Of a stretch of DNA of 64,000 nucleotides, positions 7,039 through 14,953 are shown piece after piece. The stretch spans positions 213,675 to 277,674 of the forward strand of contig CAVYXG010000007.1 of NCBI GenBank assembly GCA_963772375.1, read 5' to 3'. How positions within the stretch are numbered: position 1 is the stretch's first letter; each line of letters opens with the position of its first letter. The position numbers and the translations under genes are program-made. A model generated the notes under the pieces. It made no database searches. It was given only the letters and a program-made list of their open reading frames with translations, and was not told the DNA's origin. This stretch comes from DATBHM01 sp963772375. Its GTDB lineage: Bacteria > Actinomycetota > UBA4738 > JACQTL01.

Positions 7039-8256
7039 ATGGACGGGCCGACCAGGCGGTTGATGGCGTTGCTCGGAGCGCTGGCGGTGGTCGCAGGGGT
7101 GGCCGGGCCCGCGAACGCCTCGGCGGGCTCGCTGGACCCGACGTTCGCGGGCGACGGGATCCGCAACTCGATCCCTCGCTTTGGGGCCGGAGCGGACCTG
7201 CTGGTCCAGTGGAACGACCGCATTCTGGTTGCGGACACCCGGTTTGACGTGGCGCGGCTGCGAGTGAACGGCCGGGTGGACGATACTTGGGGCTCGGGTG
7301 GCGTCGCCAAAAGCCCGCTCGGGCGCGTCAGCTCGGAGGCGGCGTCGGAGATGGTCCGCGATCGTGACGGACGGGTCGTGGTCGTCGGCACGGTCTCGGA
7401 CGAGTTCGTCGTGGTCCGGTTCACGCTCCACGGGCGGCCCGACACCACGTTCTCGGGCGACGGCGCGTTGCGGATGTCCTGCGGGCCCCGTCCATTCTGT
7501 GGCCCGCCGGGGGTGGCGATCCAGCCGGACGGCAGGATCGTGATCGCCACGTGGGAGGGGGGGTTCGTCCTCCAGCGACTGAACACCGACGGGACTCCGG
7601 ACTCGACGTTCGGCCGGAACGGCGTCGTGAGCATCCGCGAGGGACAGTGCTGCCCGATCGTGCGTTCGTCCGTGCTGGTGGACCGCGACGGCACGATCCT
7701 TGCGGCGGGCGGTGGCGAGCTGGCGCGGTTCACCGCGCACGGGCGTCTGGTCAGCACGTTCGGGAACCACGGGATCGCGAGGCTGTCGAGCGACCTGAAC
7801 CCCCTCGAGGTCTCCGGGCTCAACATCGACGAGGCTGGCCGGATCCTGGTGGTGGGCGACGACGACGACTGGTTCGTCGAGCGCTTCAGGCCTGCCGGGC
7901 GGCTGGACCGTTCGTTCGGAATGAACGGCGTCCGTCGCGTGAACCTGCTGGGGCAGGACGCCACCGACGGCATGGCCGTCCAGAGCGGCGGGCGGATCAT
8001 CGTGGCCGGGGGGACGTACGACCAGTCGGAGTCGGGGCAGTTCCACCCGGCGCTGGTCCGGCTCCTTCCTTCGGGCGGCATCGACCGGTCGTTCGGGAGC
8101 GCCGGGAAGATCGTGATGGGTCGCTTCGTCGGGTTCTGCGACGGCGTCGACATCCAGGCGGTGAGCCACCCGCGCATCGTGATCGCGGGCGGTCAAGGCG
8201 GATACGCAGGCGGCGGCTCGTCCCCCTTCGCCGCTGCCGCGTTCCGCACGACCTGA
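7039..8256 (+). CDS. secreted delta-60 repeat protein
   Basis: The 405-aa product has a signal peptide (RRLMALLGALAVVAGVAGPA, cleavage near NASA) followed by about seven delta-60 repeats, each with a GRxDxTFxGDG turn and a DGRIVVxG strand (SLDPTFAGDG, RPDTTFSGDG, QPDGRIVIA, RLDRSFGMNG). The repeats fold into a propeller-like surface domain. No catalytic motif is seen. ATG 7039 lies after GGAGGAG. The gene is divergent from the interrupted hypothetical gene (229-base gap). Relatives occur at 19007 and 20414. Role unknown; exported adhesion or sensing scaffold is possible. Confidence 0.8.
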   Translation: MDGPTRRLMALLGALAVVAGVAGPANASAGSLDPTFAGDGIRNSIPRFGAGADLLVQWNDRILVADTRFDVARLRVNGRVDDTWGSGGVAKSPLGRVSSEAASEMVRDRDGRVVVVGTVSDEFVVVRFTLHGRPDTTFSGDGALRMSCGPRPFCGPPGVAIQPDGRIVIATWEGGFVLQRLNTDGTPDSTFGRNGVVSIREGQCCPIVRSSVLVDRDGTILAAGGGELARFTAHGRLVSTFGNHGIARLSSDLNPLEVSGLNIDEAGRILVVGDDDDWFVERFRPAGRLDRSFGMNGVRRVNLLGQDATDGMAVQSGGRIIVAGGTYDQSESGQFHPALVRLLPSGGIDRSFGSAGKIVMGRFVGFCDGVDIQAVSHPRIVIAGGQGGYAGGGSSPFAAAAFRTT

Positions 8257-8506
8257 ACGGGCCCTTCCAGCCGAGCCGGCCGACCCACGAAGCACGCGGG
8301 CCCTCTTGTCACTGCGGCTTCTAGAGAGTCTCCATGGAGCCAGGCGGCGGCTACACGCGGCTCGGGGGAGACCGCATAGCTACAAGCTGTTCCGATCAGA
8401 ACGGTCGTCCGAAGAGCACCCTTGCGAGGCAGTGCTCGAAGGCTGGGCCAAGCCCCGCCGGCTGTCACAAGACGCCGGCATTGGGCAGAGAAGACGTGTG
8501 GAGACT

Positions 8507-9079
8507 ATGGATGGCTACGGGTCCGACGATGAGGTGCTGATCGACTCCATCGAGCATCCCGAGCTTTTCACGGTCCTCTACGACCGTCACGCGCGAATGA
8601 TCCTGACGTACTTCGCCCGACGGACCCTCGACGCGGACACCGCATCCGAACTCACGGCGGAGACGTTCGCTGAGGCCTTTACATCGCGACATCGCTTTCG
8701 GAGGCGCTCTACTCCAGCGGCCGCCTGGCTCGCCACGATCGCGCGGCGGCAACTCGCCCATTACTGGAGGCAAATGCGGGTGGCCGATCGGGCACGCCGG
8801 CGACTCGGCGTCCCACCGATCGCCCTGGAGGACGAGGACCTCGACCGGATCGAGGCGCTCATCGACTTCGAAGCCATCGGGCGAGCGGTGGCCGCTGCGT
8901 TTTCCGAACTCACCCCCGACCAACGTGCTGCCCTCACCCTGCGGGTGATCGACGGTCGCTCGTACGCCGAAGCGGCCGCCATGCTCTCGTGCTCTGAGCA
9001 GGTCGTTCGAGCCCGGGTCAGCCGTGGCCTTCGACGCCTTGCGGCCAGGCTGGACCTCGAAGGAGGCACAAGTGCCTGA
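8507..9079 (+). CDS. ECF-type RNA polymerase sigma factor (pair A)
   Basis: The 190-aa product has sigma region 2 (residues about 22-85: LYDRHARMILTYFARRTLD, then ETFAEAFTSRHRFRR and WLATIARRQLAHYWR) and region 4 (about 130-180: LTPDQRAALTLRVIDGRSYA, VVRARVSRGLRRLAARL). It directs polymerase to a dedicated promoter set. ATG 8507 is chosen; a GTG at 8498 is an alternative, and neither has a strong ribosome site. The stop overlaps the start of the membrane-anchored propeller gene by 8 bases. This implies coupling and suggests the downstream protein is its regulator. The 250 bases upstream (8257-8506) hold no gene. Confidence 0.85.
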   Translation: MDGYGSDDEVLIDSIEHPELFTVLYDRHARMILTYFARRTLDADTASELTAETFAEAFTSRHRFRRRSTPAAAWLATIARRQLAHYWRQMRVADRARRRLGVPPIALEDEDLDRIEALIDFEAIGRAVAAAFSELTPDQRAALTLRVIDGRSYAEAAAMLSCSEQVVRARVSRGLRRLAARLDLEGGTSA

Positions 9080-10499
9080 TCCCGATATCCCGTTTCTCCA
9101 CCAACTCCGCGCTCACCTCGACCGGGTCGCCCGGGCCCAGCCGCATCGCTCACGCCTCAGGCGGCACGCTGCCACCGCTGCCGTGGCAGTCGGCGTTGGC
9201 GCCGCCATGGTGGCGTCGTCCATCCTCCTGTGGCAGGGGTTCGGTCCGGGACGCCACACCCCGAGAGCCGCCACCGTCATCTCGCCGTCTGCGCCTTCAA
9301 ACAGGGGGCCCAGCCCTGCGCCTCATCCCTCCACCAGCCCTTCACCCCTCGTCCTCCACGGTGGTCCGGGCTCGGAGCCTCTTGGCGATCAGCTCCAGAG
9401 CGTTGCCGCGATCAACCCGAACGACGTATGGGCGGTGGGGGTGCGCTTCCCCGGAGCCCCGACGTACCGCCCGCAGTCACTCGCGGAGCACTGGGACGGA
9501 ACGTCCTGGTCCACTGTTGCGGTGCCGGACATCGGGCAGCTCAGCTCGGTGGCCGCCGGTGGGCCCGACGACATCTGGGTGCTGGGAGGCAGCCCGACCA
9601 TGCTCCATTTCGACGGGGCGAACTGGACCAAGGTGCCGACTGCCGATGCACACGATCCCCAACTCCGGGATCTCATCTCCTTCGGTCCGAACGACGCATG
9701 GGTCGTGGGAACTGAGCGCACCGAGTCCTATGCGGGTCACTGCGGCGAGGTCAGCTCGGGTTCGCGCCCCTTGGTGGAGCACTGGGACGGGACCATGTGG
9801 CGGGTAGTGGCCACGCCGAGCCCTCCGGTCCACGAATCGGAGATCTGGTCCGTGGGTGGAAGTTCCTCTGACGATCTATGGGCGGTCGGGTACTACCAGA
9901 CCGACACCCCGCCAACGAAGGCCGGGAGCGGCTGCGCAAACAAGTCCTTCTCCCACGCCCGAACGCTGGCGATGCACTGGGACGGCTCCTCGTGGTCGAT
10001 CTCACCGACTCCCAACCCCGGCAATGAAGACGATGTTCTGTCCGGGATCACGTCGCTTGGACCGAACGATGCCTGGACCACCGGATGGTGGATCCCGGGA
10101 CAAGGACCGGGATGGCCCCTGTTCCTGCACTGGGATGGATCGTCGTGGAAGGTCGATCCCGGCTTGGAGGGAACCGGCCCGCAGAGGGATCGGCAACCGT
10201 GGGTCGCCCTCGCACTCGGGTCCCACGACGTCTGGACTGCCGGCGGCTATCCGAACGCGCCGTCCATCGAGCACTGGAACGGTTCGGCGTGGAGGATCTT
10301 CGAGGACGCACACCTCAACATCGATCCGCACCGCGAGTACGGTCAGTTCAACGACATCTCAGCCACGGCGCCGGACGACGTGTGGGCGGTCGGGGGGACG
10401 ACCCTGTACGGGAGCGGACAGCAGAGAGCTTTCGCCTTGATCATGCGCTGGGACGGATCACGGTGGACCCGGATGGCCCCGGCCCCCTCCCCCGGTTGA
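9072..10499 (+). CDS. membrane-anchored WAVG-type beta-propeller, probable partner of the ECF sigma factor
   Basis: GTG 9072 (after AAGGAGG) gives 475 aa. Residues 1-35 are a basic cytosolic head, about 36-60 a single membrane segment (AAVAVGVGAAMVASSILLW), then a Pro/Ser-rich linker. The rest is an extracellular domain of about seven repeats with NDVWAVG and HWDGTSWSTV motifs, typical of secreted propellers. The gene overlaps the sigma stop, an arrangement usual for anti-sigma factors. The head is too short for a recognised zinc-binding or RskA-type anti-sigma domain, so the anti-sigma role is inferred from context. The ligand is unknown. Equivalent partners occur at 13909 and 57002. Confidence 0.75.
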   Translation: MPDPDIPFLHQLRAHLDRVARAQPHRSRLRRHAATAAVAVGVGAAMVASSILLWQGFGPGRHTPRAATVISPSAPSNRGPSPAPHPSTSPSPLVLHGGPGSEPLGDQLQSVAAINPNDVWAVGVRFPGAPTYRPQSLAEHWDGTSWSTVAVPDIGQLSSVAAGGPDDIWVLGGSPTMLHFDGANWTKVPTADAHDPQLRDLISFGPNDAWVVGTERTESYAGHCGEVSSGSRPLVEHWDGTMWRVVATPSPPVHESEIWSVGGSSSDDLWAVGYYQTDTPPTKAGSGCANKSFSHARTLAMHWDGSSWSISPTPNPGNEDDVLSGITSLGPNDAWTTGWWIPGQGPGWPLFLHWDGSSWKVDPGLEGTGPQRDRQPWVALALGSHDVWTAGGYPNAPSIEHWNGSAWRIFEDAHLNIDPHREYGQFNDISATAPDDVWAVGGTTLYGSGQQRAFALIMRWDGSRWTRMAPAPSPG

Positions 10500-10642
10500 C
10501 GTTCAACTCATGGCGCAAACCTACTGCGGTGCCCCAGCTCGCATCCAACGCCCGGCACCGCAGTGGACCCGCCGGGCAGGTCCGTCCTTCAGCCAGCGCC
10601 CGAACGTGCCGCCTTCCACTGCGAGATGATCGATCCGGCCAC

Positions 10643-10740
10643 TGTCGGCGGCCGTGAGAATCTCCCCACCGGCGGCCACGAAACTCCCCACGTACGGCCA
10701 CGAGAATTCCCCACCGGCGGCCGGGAGAACTCCCCGGCCT
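10643..10740. repeat. IS21 left multiple terminal repeats
   Basis: Four units of about 21 bp, each with TCCCCAC (or TCCCCGG) flanked by GAGAA or GAAA and GGCC. They are the mirror image of the units at the right end. In IS21 such multiple repeats bind the transposase. Confidence 0.75.
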
Positions 10741-10837
10741 GAGGCCAACTGACCGTTCCTGCTCCCAGGAGGACCTCCCTCCCCGGGTTTGACTGCGCAC
10801 GTCCACGTTCGCGGTCGGCCCCTGGAGAGGGAGGCAG

Positions 10838-12322
10838 ATGAAGTCTTTCGAGGAGATCATGAACATGTTGGAGGCTTACGACCTGACGGGCTCGTACCGC
10901 GCCGCTGCGGAGCTCGCCGGCGTCGACCATCACACCGTCGAACGCTATGTGGCGATGCGCGACGGGGGGCTGGCGCCCTCGGCCGGGATCGACCGCCCGA
11001 TGCTCATCGACGCGTTCCTGACGAAGATCGAGGAGTGGGTGGACCGCTCCCACGGCCGCATCCGGGCCGACCGTTGTCACGACAAGCTCTTGGCCCTCGG
11101 CTACCAGGGCTCGGAGCGGACGACGCGTCGGGCCGTGGCCGAGGCCAAGCAGCGGTGGCGGGACGGGCGTCTGCGGGTGTACCGCCCGTGGATCCCCGAG
11201 CCCGGGATGTGGTTCCAGTGGGACTAGGGGACGGGACCTGAGGTCCCCGAGGGACCGACGCAGCTGTGGTGCGCGTGGCTCGCGTGGTCGCGGTACCGCG
11301 TGGTGTTCCCGATCCTCGACAAGACCCTGCCGACGGTCGTGGCCTCGGTGGACCGGACGGTGCGCGCGTTCGGGGGCGTCCCCACCTACGGGCTGACCGA
11401 CAATGAGAAGACCGTCACGACCGGCCACATCGCCATGATCCCCGTCCGCCACCCGGTGATCGTCGCCGCGGCACGACACTACGGGCTGACCATCGCGACG
11501 TGCGTGCCGGCGGACCCCGAGTCCAAGGGCGGATCGGAGGCCACCGTGCGCATCGCCAAGGCCGACCTCGTCCCCACCGAGGCGAACCTGCTGCCCGCCT
11601 ACGGCTCCTTCGCCGAGCTCGGGGCGGCATGCGAGGCGTTCTGCGAGCGGGTCAACGCCCGGCCCCACCGGGCCACGGGCCGACCTCCGGTCGAGCTGCT
11701 CGCCGAGGAACGCCGGCACCTGCACCCGGTGCCCGCCGAGCCGTACACCACTGCGTTCGGCGAGACCCGGACCGTGGCGTCGAACGCGACGGTGTTGTTC
11801 CACAGCGTCCTGTACTCGGTGCCGTACTCGCTCATCGGCCGAAGGGTGTGGGTCCGCACCGAGGGCGACGAGGTCGTCGTGGTCGCCGTCGATGCGTCGC
11901 AAGGAGCACGCGAGGTCGCCCGCCACCGCCGCTCCACCCCGGGCCGGCCCATGATCGACGACCGCCACTACCCCGAACGCTCGGCCGACCCGCTCGGGAG
12001 GACCCCGCGGCCTCGCACGCCCGAGGAGCAGGCCTTCCTCGCTCTCGGCGACGGTGCCACCCAATGGCTCATCGAGGCGGCGTCGGTGGGGGCCTCCCGC
12101 ATCCGGCACAAGATGGCCGAGGCTCTCGAGCTCGCCAAGCTGTACGGGCCCGCCGAGGTGGACCGCGCCCTGGGGGTGGCCGCGACGTGCGGACGGTTCT
12201 CAGACGGCGCCCTCGCCGCGATCCTGTCTCACGGTGGCGATGGGCAGGAGCCACGGTCGCAGGCCACCGACGCCCACAGCCTGCAGCGGGGCACGGGAGC
12301 GTGGGAGGGGTTCGGACGATGA
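10838..12322 (+). pseudogene. istA: istA transposase of IS21, interrupted by an in-frame TAG
   Basis: From ATG 10838 the frame encodes a MarR-like/HTH start (SYRAAAELAGVDHHTVERYV) and continues to PGMWFQWD, where TAG at 11225-11227 stops it after 129 aa. The same frame, without any shift, continues to 12322 with the rest of IstA: FGGVPTYGLTDNEKTVTTGH, DPESKGGSEATVRIAKADLV and the C-terminal region, about 494 codons in all. The stop falls immediately after the first catalytic aspartate (normally WDYGDGP or similar), so one base change (TAC to TAG) would explain it. Unless read through, no active transposase can be made. Confidence 0.85.
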
Positions 12323-13204
12323 CCACCACCATGGACCCCTCGCCGCTCGACGAAGTCGACGCCCATCTGCGGCGCCTGCGGCTGCCGTATCTCCGTCAGG
12401 CGGCCCGGGACGTCCTGGCCACGGCCAAGGCCCAGCGGTGGGACCCGGCCGAAGCCCTGCGGGTCCTGCTGGCAGAGGAGGTGGCCGGCCGGGACCGGGC
12501 CACGGTGGCCAACCACCGGCGGAGCGCGGGGTTCCCCTCCGGCAAGACGTTCGAGGCGTGGGACGAGCGAGCCTCCTCGATCCCGCTGCCGACGCAGCGC
12601 GCCCTGCGCACCCTCGAGTGGGTCGAGCGTCGGGAGAACCTCGCGCTGTGCGGTCCCTCGGGAACGGGCAAGTCGCACTTCCTGGAGGCGCTCGGCGGCT
12701 CCGCCGTGGAGCGGGGGATGCGGGTCAGCTGGTTCTCCCTGGAGACCCTCGCAGCCATCATCCGCCGCCACCGCGTCGACGACTCCGTCGCCAAGGCCGT
12801 CGCCCGGATCTGCCGGGCCGACCTCATCGTGGTGGACGACATCGGGATGCTCAGCGGAGGCAGCGGAGGCAGCGGAGGCAGCGGAGGCAGCGGAGGCAGC
12901 GGAGGCAGCGGAGGCAGCGGAGGCAGCGGAGGCAGCGGAGGCAGCGGAGGCAGCGGAGGCAGCGGAGGCAGCGGAGGCAGCGGAGGCGTTCTACCGCGTC
13001 GTGGACGCCGCGTACGAGCGGCGCTCGGTGGCAGTGTCGTCGAACCTGCACCCCGCCGGCTTCGACGAGCTCATGCCCAAGACGCTGGCGACCGCCACGG
13101 TCGACCGACTCCTGCACCACGCCCACGCCGTGGTGACCGAGGGCGAGAAGAGCTTCCGCCTGGCAGAGGCGACGTCAGGCAAGGGGGTGGTGCCCCTGGG
13201 CTGA
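12319..13204 (+). pseudogene. istB: istB helper ATPase of IS21, disrupted by a GGS-coding minisatellite
   Basis: ATG 12319 overlaps the istA stop (ATGA). The first 178 codons are a normal IstB/DnaC-like AAA protein, with Walker A CGPSGTGKSHFLEAL and Walker B LIVVDDIGML. Directly after Walker B come 14 copies of GGAGGCAGC (12856-12981), read as Gly-Gly-Ser. The authentic C-terminal half (FYRVVDAAYERR, SSNLHPAGFDELMPKTLA) resumes one frame away and ends at 13204. The protein as sequenced would leave the IstB frame after the repeat and run to 13377, so the helper is non-functional. Confidence 0.85.
12856..12987 (+). repeat. 9-bp minisatellite, 14 perfect copies plus a partial
   Basis: The unit GGAGGCAGC repeats 14 times without a mismatch (12856-12981), followed by a partial GGAGGC. 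The partial copy is also the natural istB sequence leading to GCGTTCTAC, so the array probably grew by slippage or unequal exchange from a native GGAGGC-containing site. Perfect identity implies recent expansion, or an assembly artefact. Confidence 0.95.
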
Positions 13205-13212
13205 GCAAGGCA

Positions 13213-13309
13213 AGTGGGGACTTTTCTTGGCCATCAGTGGGGAGAGATGCTGGCCATCAGCGGGGAGATTTCGTGGCCGCGTACGGGGAGTTTCCCGTGG
13301 CCCTTGACA
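13213..13309. repeat. IS21 right multiple terminal repeats
   Basis: Four units of about 21 bp with GTGGGGA or CGGGGAG followed by TGGCC, inverted relative to those at 10643-10740. The outermost bases read TGTCAAGGGCC inward from 13309, against TGTCGGCGGCC at the left tip. Confidence 0.75.
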
Positions 13310-13403
13310 CCCTTCTTCTTGCGCGCCCTCCACTCGACGCAGCAAGACGTGACTCCGGCGCGTCCTTCATGTGTTGACCCGAGGGTGATGATTGGAAGCT
13401 CAG

Positions 13404-13907
13404 ATGAGTACCGACGTGGCGCATGGTCGCCTGGGCGAGCTGTACGTTCGCCACGGGCCCGACGCCGTGCGCCTCGCCTACCTGCTCGTCGGGGACCGAG
13501 CGGCGGCAGAAGACCTCGTACATGACGCATTCGTGCGGGTGATCCGAAGGCTCGGCCATATCCGCGAACCCGACGCCTTCGGCGCCTACCTGCGCCGAAC
13601 CGTCGTGAACCTGTCCAAGAGCTACTTCCGCCACCAGGCCGTAGAGAGGGCGGCGCAGCGTTGGACGTCGCATGAGGTCGAGCCCGATCCCGGATCAACA
13701 CTTGAACGTCGGGACATGCTGTGGACTGGGCTGCTGTCTCTTCCGGAGCGGCAGCGAACTGCCCTGGTCCTGCGGTTCTACGAGGATCTTCCTGAGTCGC
13801 AAATTGCGGAAGTGATGGGGTGCCGTCCAGGGACGGCTCGATCGCTCGTATCCAGAGGTCTGGGAACGCTTCGACAGCGACTGCGAGGTGAACTGGGTGT
13901 CCACTGA
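13404..13907 (+). CDS. ECF-type RNA polymerase sigma factor, SigE/SigM-like (pair B)
   Basis: The 167-aa product shows region 2 (LYVRHGPDAVRLAYLLVGD, AAEDLVHDAFVRVIRRLG, LRRTVVNLSKSYFRHQ) and region 4 (LPERQRTALVLRFYEDLPES, MGCRPGTARSLVSRGLGTL). ATG 13404 follows GGAAG; a TTG at 13392 is less likely. The stop (TGA 13905-13907) is one base before the ATG of the PASTA-domain gene, so the two are co-transcribed. This is the second of three sigma/membrane-partner pairs. It lies just outside the IS21 right end, so its native promoter may have been displaced. Confidence 0.85.
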   Translation: MSTDVAHGRLGELYVRHGPDAVRLAYLLVGDRAAAEDLVHDAFVRVIRRLGHIREPDAFGAYLRRTVVNLSKSYFRHQAVERAAQRWTSHEVEPDPGSTLERRDMLWTGLLSLPERQRTALVLRFYEDLPESQIAEVMGCRPGTARSLVSRGLGTLRQRLRGELGVH

Positions 13908-13908
13908 C

Positions 13909-14538
13909 ATGGACGATCTCGAACAAGAGATTCGCGATCTCCTCGATCAGCGCTCCTCGGCCTTGCCGGTCGGGCTCGACACCGAACGAACGGTCCGCCG
14001 GGCGCGTCGCGGGCTCATGGCGACCGCGGCTGGAGGCGTCCTCGTCGTGGTCGTGCTCCTGTTCGGGGCAATCGCAGCCTTCCAGAGCTTGAACGATCGA
14101 CCGGCACCCGTGCCGGTGCACACGCCGACCGGCCACGGCCGAGTCCCAGATGCACTCGGACTAACGCTCGACCGGGCACTCGAAGCAATTGAGGCGAACG
14201 GATTCACGGCCATCATCGATGGTCGGGTCAACTCAACGTTGCCTGCCAACGACGTGGCCGAACAGAGTCCGGCACCGAGCTCGACGGCCAAGTTGGGCAC
14301 GATGATCCACCTGTACCTGTCGACGGGGACTACATCCCTATTCGTTGTCCCCAATGTCGTCGATCTCACTGAAGCCGCCGCAGTCAGGAAGCTTGCCACC
14401 GCGGGATTCCCACAAGTCCATCTGGTCGGACCAGCTCAGGCGGCCCATTCTGGCCGTGGGGTGATAGTCGTCGCACAGTCGCCCAAGGGGCGGGCGCCCT
14501 TGGGCTCAGTGATCACACTTCGGCTTCGCCGCCGGTGA
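13909..14538 (+). CDS. membrane-anchored PASTA-domain protein, probable sigma partner
   Basis: The 209-aa product has a cytosolic head of about 45 residues (DMDDLEQEIRDLLDQRS), one membrane segment (about 46-72: AAGGVLVVVVLLFGAIAAF) and two PASTA domains. The first starts RVPDALGLTLDRALEAIEAN; the second starts VVPNVVDLTEAAAVRKLATA and ends APLGSVITLRLRRR. PASTA domains outside the membrane usually sense peptidoglycan or muropeptides, classically in PknB kinases. Here the domain is coupled to a sigma factor instead of a kinase. ATG 13909 is chosen over in-frame upstream codons inside the sigma gene. Role as anti-sigma is inference. Confidence 0.82.
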   Translation: MDDLEQEIRDLLDQRSSALPVGLDTERTVRRARRGLMATAAGGVLVVVVLLFGAIAAFQSLNDRPAPVPVHTPTGHGRVPDALGLTLDRALEAIEANGFTAIIDGRVNSTLPANDVAEQSPAPSSTAKLGTMIHLYLSTGTTSLFVVPNVVDLTEAAAVRKLATAGFPQVHLVGPAQAAHSGRGVIVVAQSPKGRAPLGSVITLRLRRR

Positions 14539-14737
14539 GCGGACAGGTTCCGATTCGCCTCGCCGCTTCGGTCCTTCAATCCGGTAAGGCGGAGGGAGAA
14601 AGGGGATAGGGCCGCGGGAACGTCACCCCCCGGCAGCGAGGACAGCTGAAATCCAGGGTTTCCTCAGGTTCGCCGAGAGACCTCGAAGATCAGAATGCGC
14701 TCATCTTGCAGACGGCGATTGCGCAGAAGGAGTCATC

Positions 14738-14953
14738 ATGCGAGCCACAGACCCTCACAGGGCCGCAGGGGCGGCTCTGGCTGACCCCTCCTTCCCGCAT
14801 TCGCCTGGTGCTTTTCGAAGCGCGGTGGTTGACTCCCACAATGTGGAGGCTGCAGCACTTCCGGCGGTCAAGGTGAAGCCATCGCCAGGTCGGGACGAGC
14901 CGCACTGCGCCGACTGGCCCCGGTTTGGGTTTGTTGGGGGCCGTCTGATATGA
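14738..14953 (+). CDS. short hypothetical ORF upstream of the solute-binding protein
   Basis: A 71-residue frame starting at ATG 14738 after GAAGGAG (seven-base spacing). It ends in a TGA that overlaps the start of the following lipoprotein gene as ATGA. Composition is unremarkable and no domain is recognised. The good ribosome site and the overlap suggest a translated leader that couples translation to the transporter gene. The 14539-14737 stretch before it holds no gene that I can see. Confidence 0.35.
   Translation: MRATDPHRAAGAALADPSFPHSPGAFRSAVVDSHNVEAAALPAVKVKPSPGRDEPHCADWPRFGFVGGRLI

Larger units (their letters stand above)
10643..13309 (+). mobile_element. IS21-family element (defective)
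   Basis: Both ends start TGTC when read inward, and each carries a tandem set of about 21-bp repeats built on CTCCCCAC plus GGCC. Inside are istA and istB with the canonical ATGA overlap. Both genes are broken: istA by an in-frame TAG, istB by a repeat expansion that shifts the frame. I see no convincing target duplication (GGCCAC on the left, CCCTTC on the right), so the exact tips are uncertain by a few bases. The element lies between two ECF sigma modules. Confidence 0.8.

Noticed and set aside
6592..8295. 567-codon minus-strand frame
   Set aside because: Its bulk is the antisense shadow of the delta-60 gene at 7039; only the last part (6597-6780) is a real remnant, annotated separately.
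10490..10510. GTTGA/TCAAC inverted repeat after the propeller gene
   Set aside because: Five-base arms are too short to call a terminator or operator.
12856..12987. Possible CRISPR-like array
   Set aside because: Units are contiguous identical 9-mers without spacers and lie inside istB.
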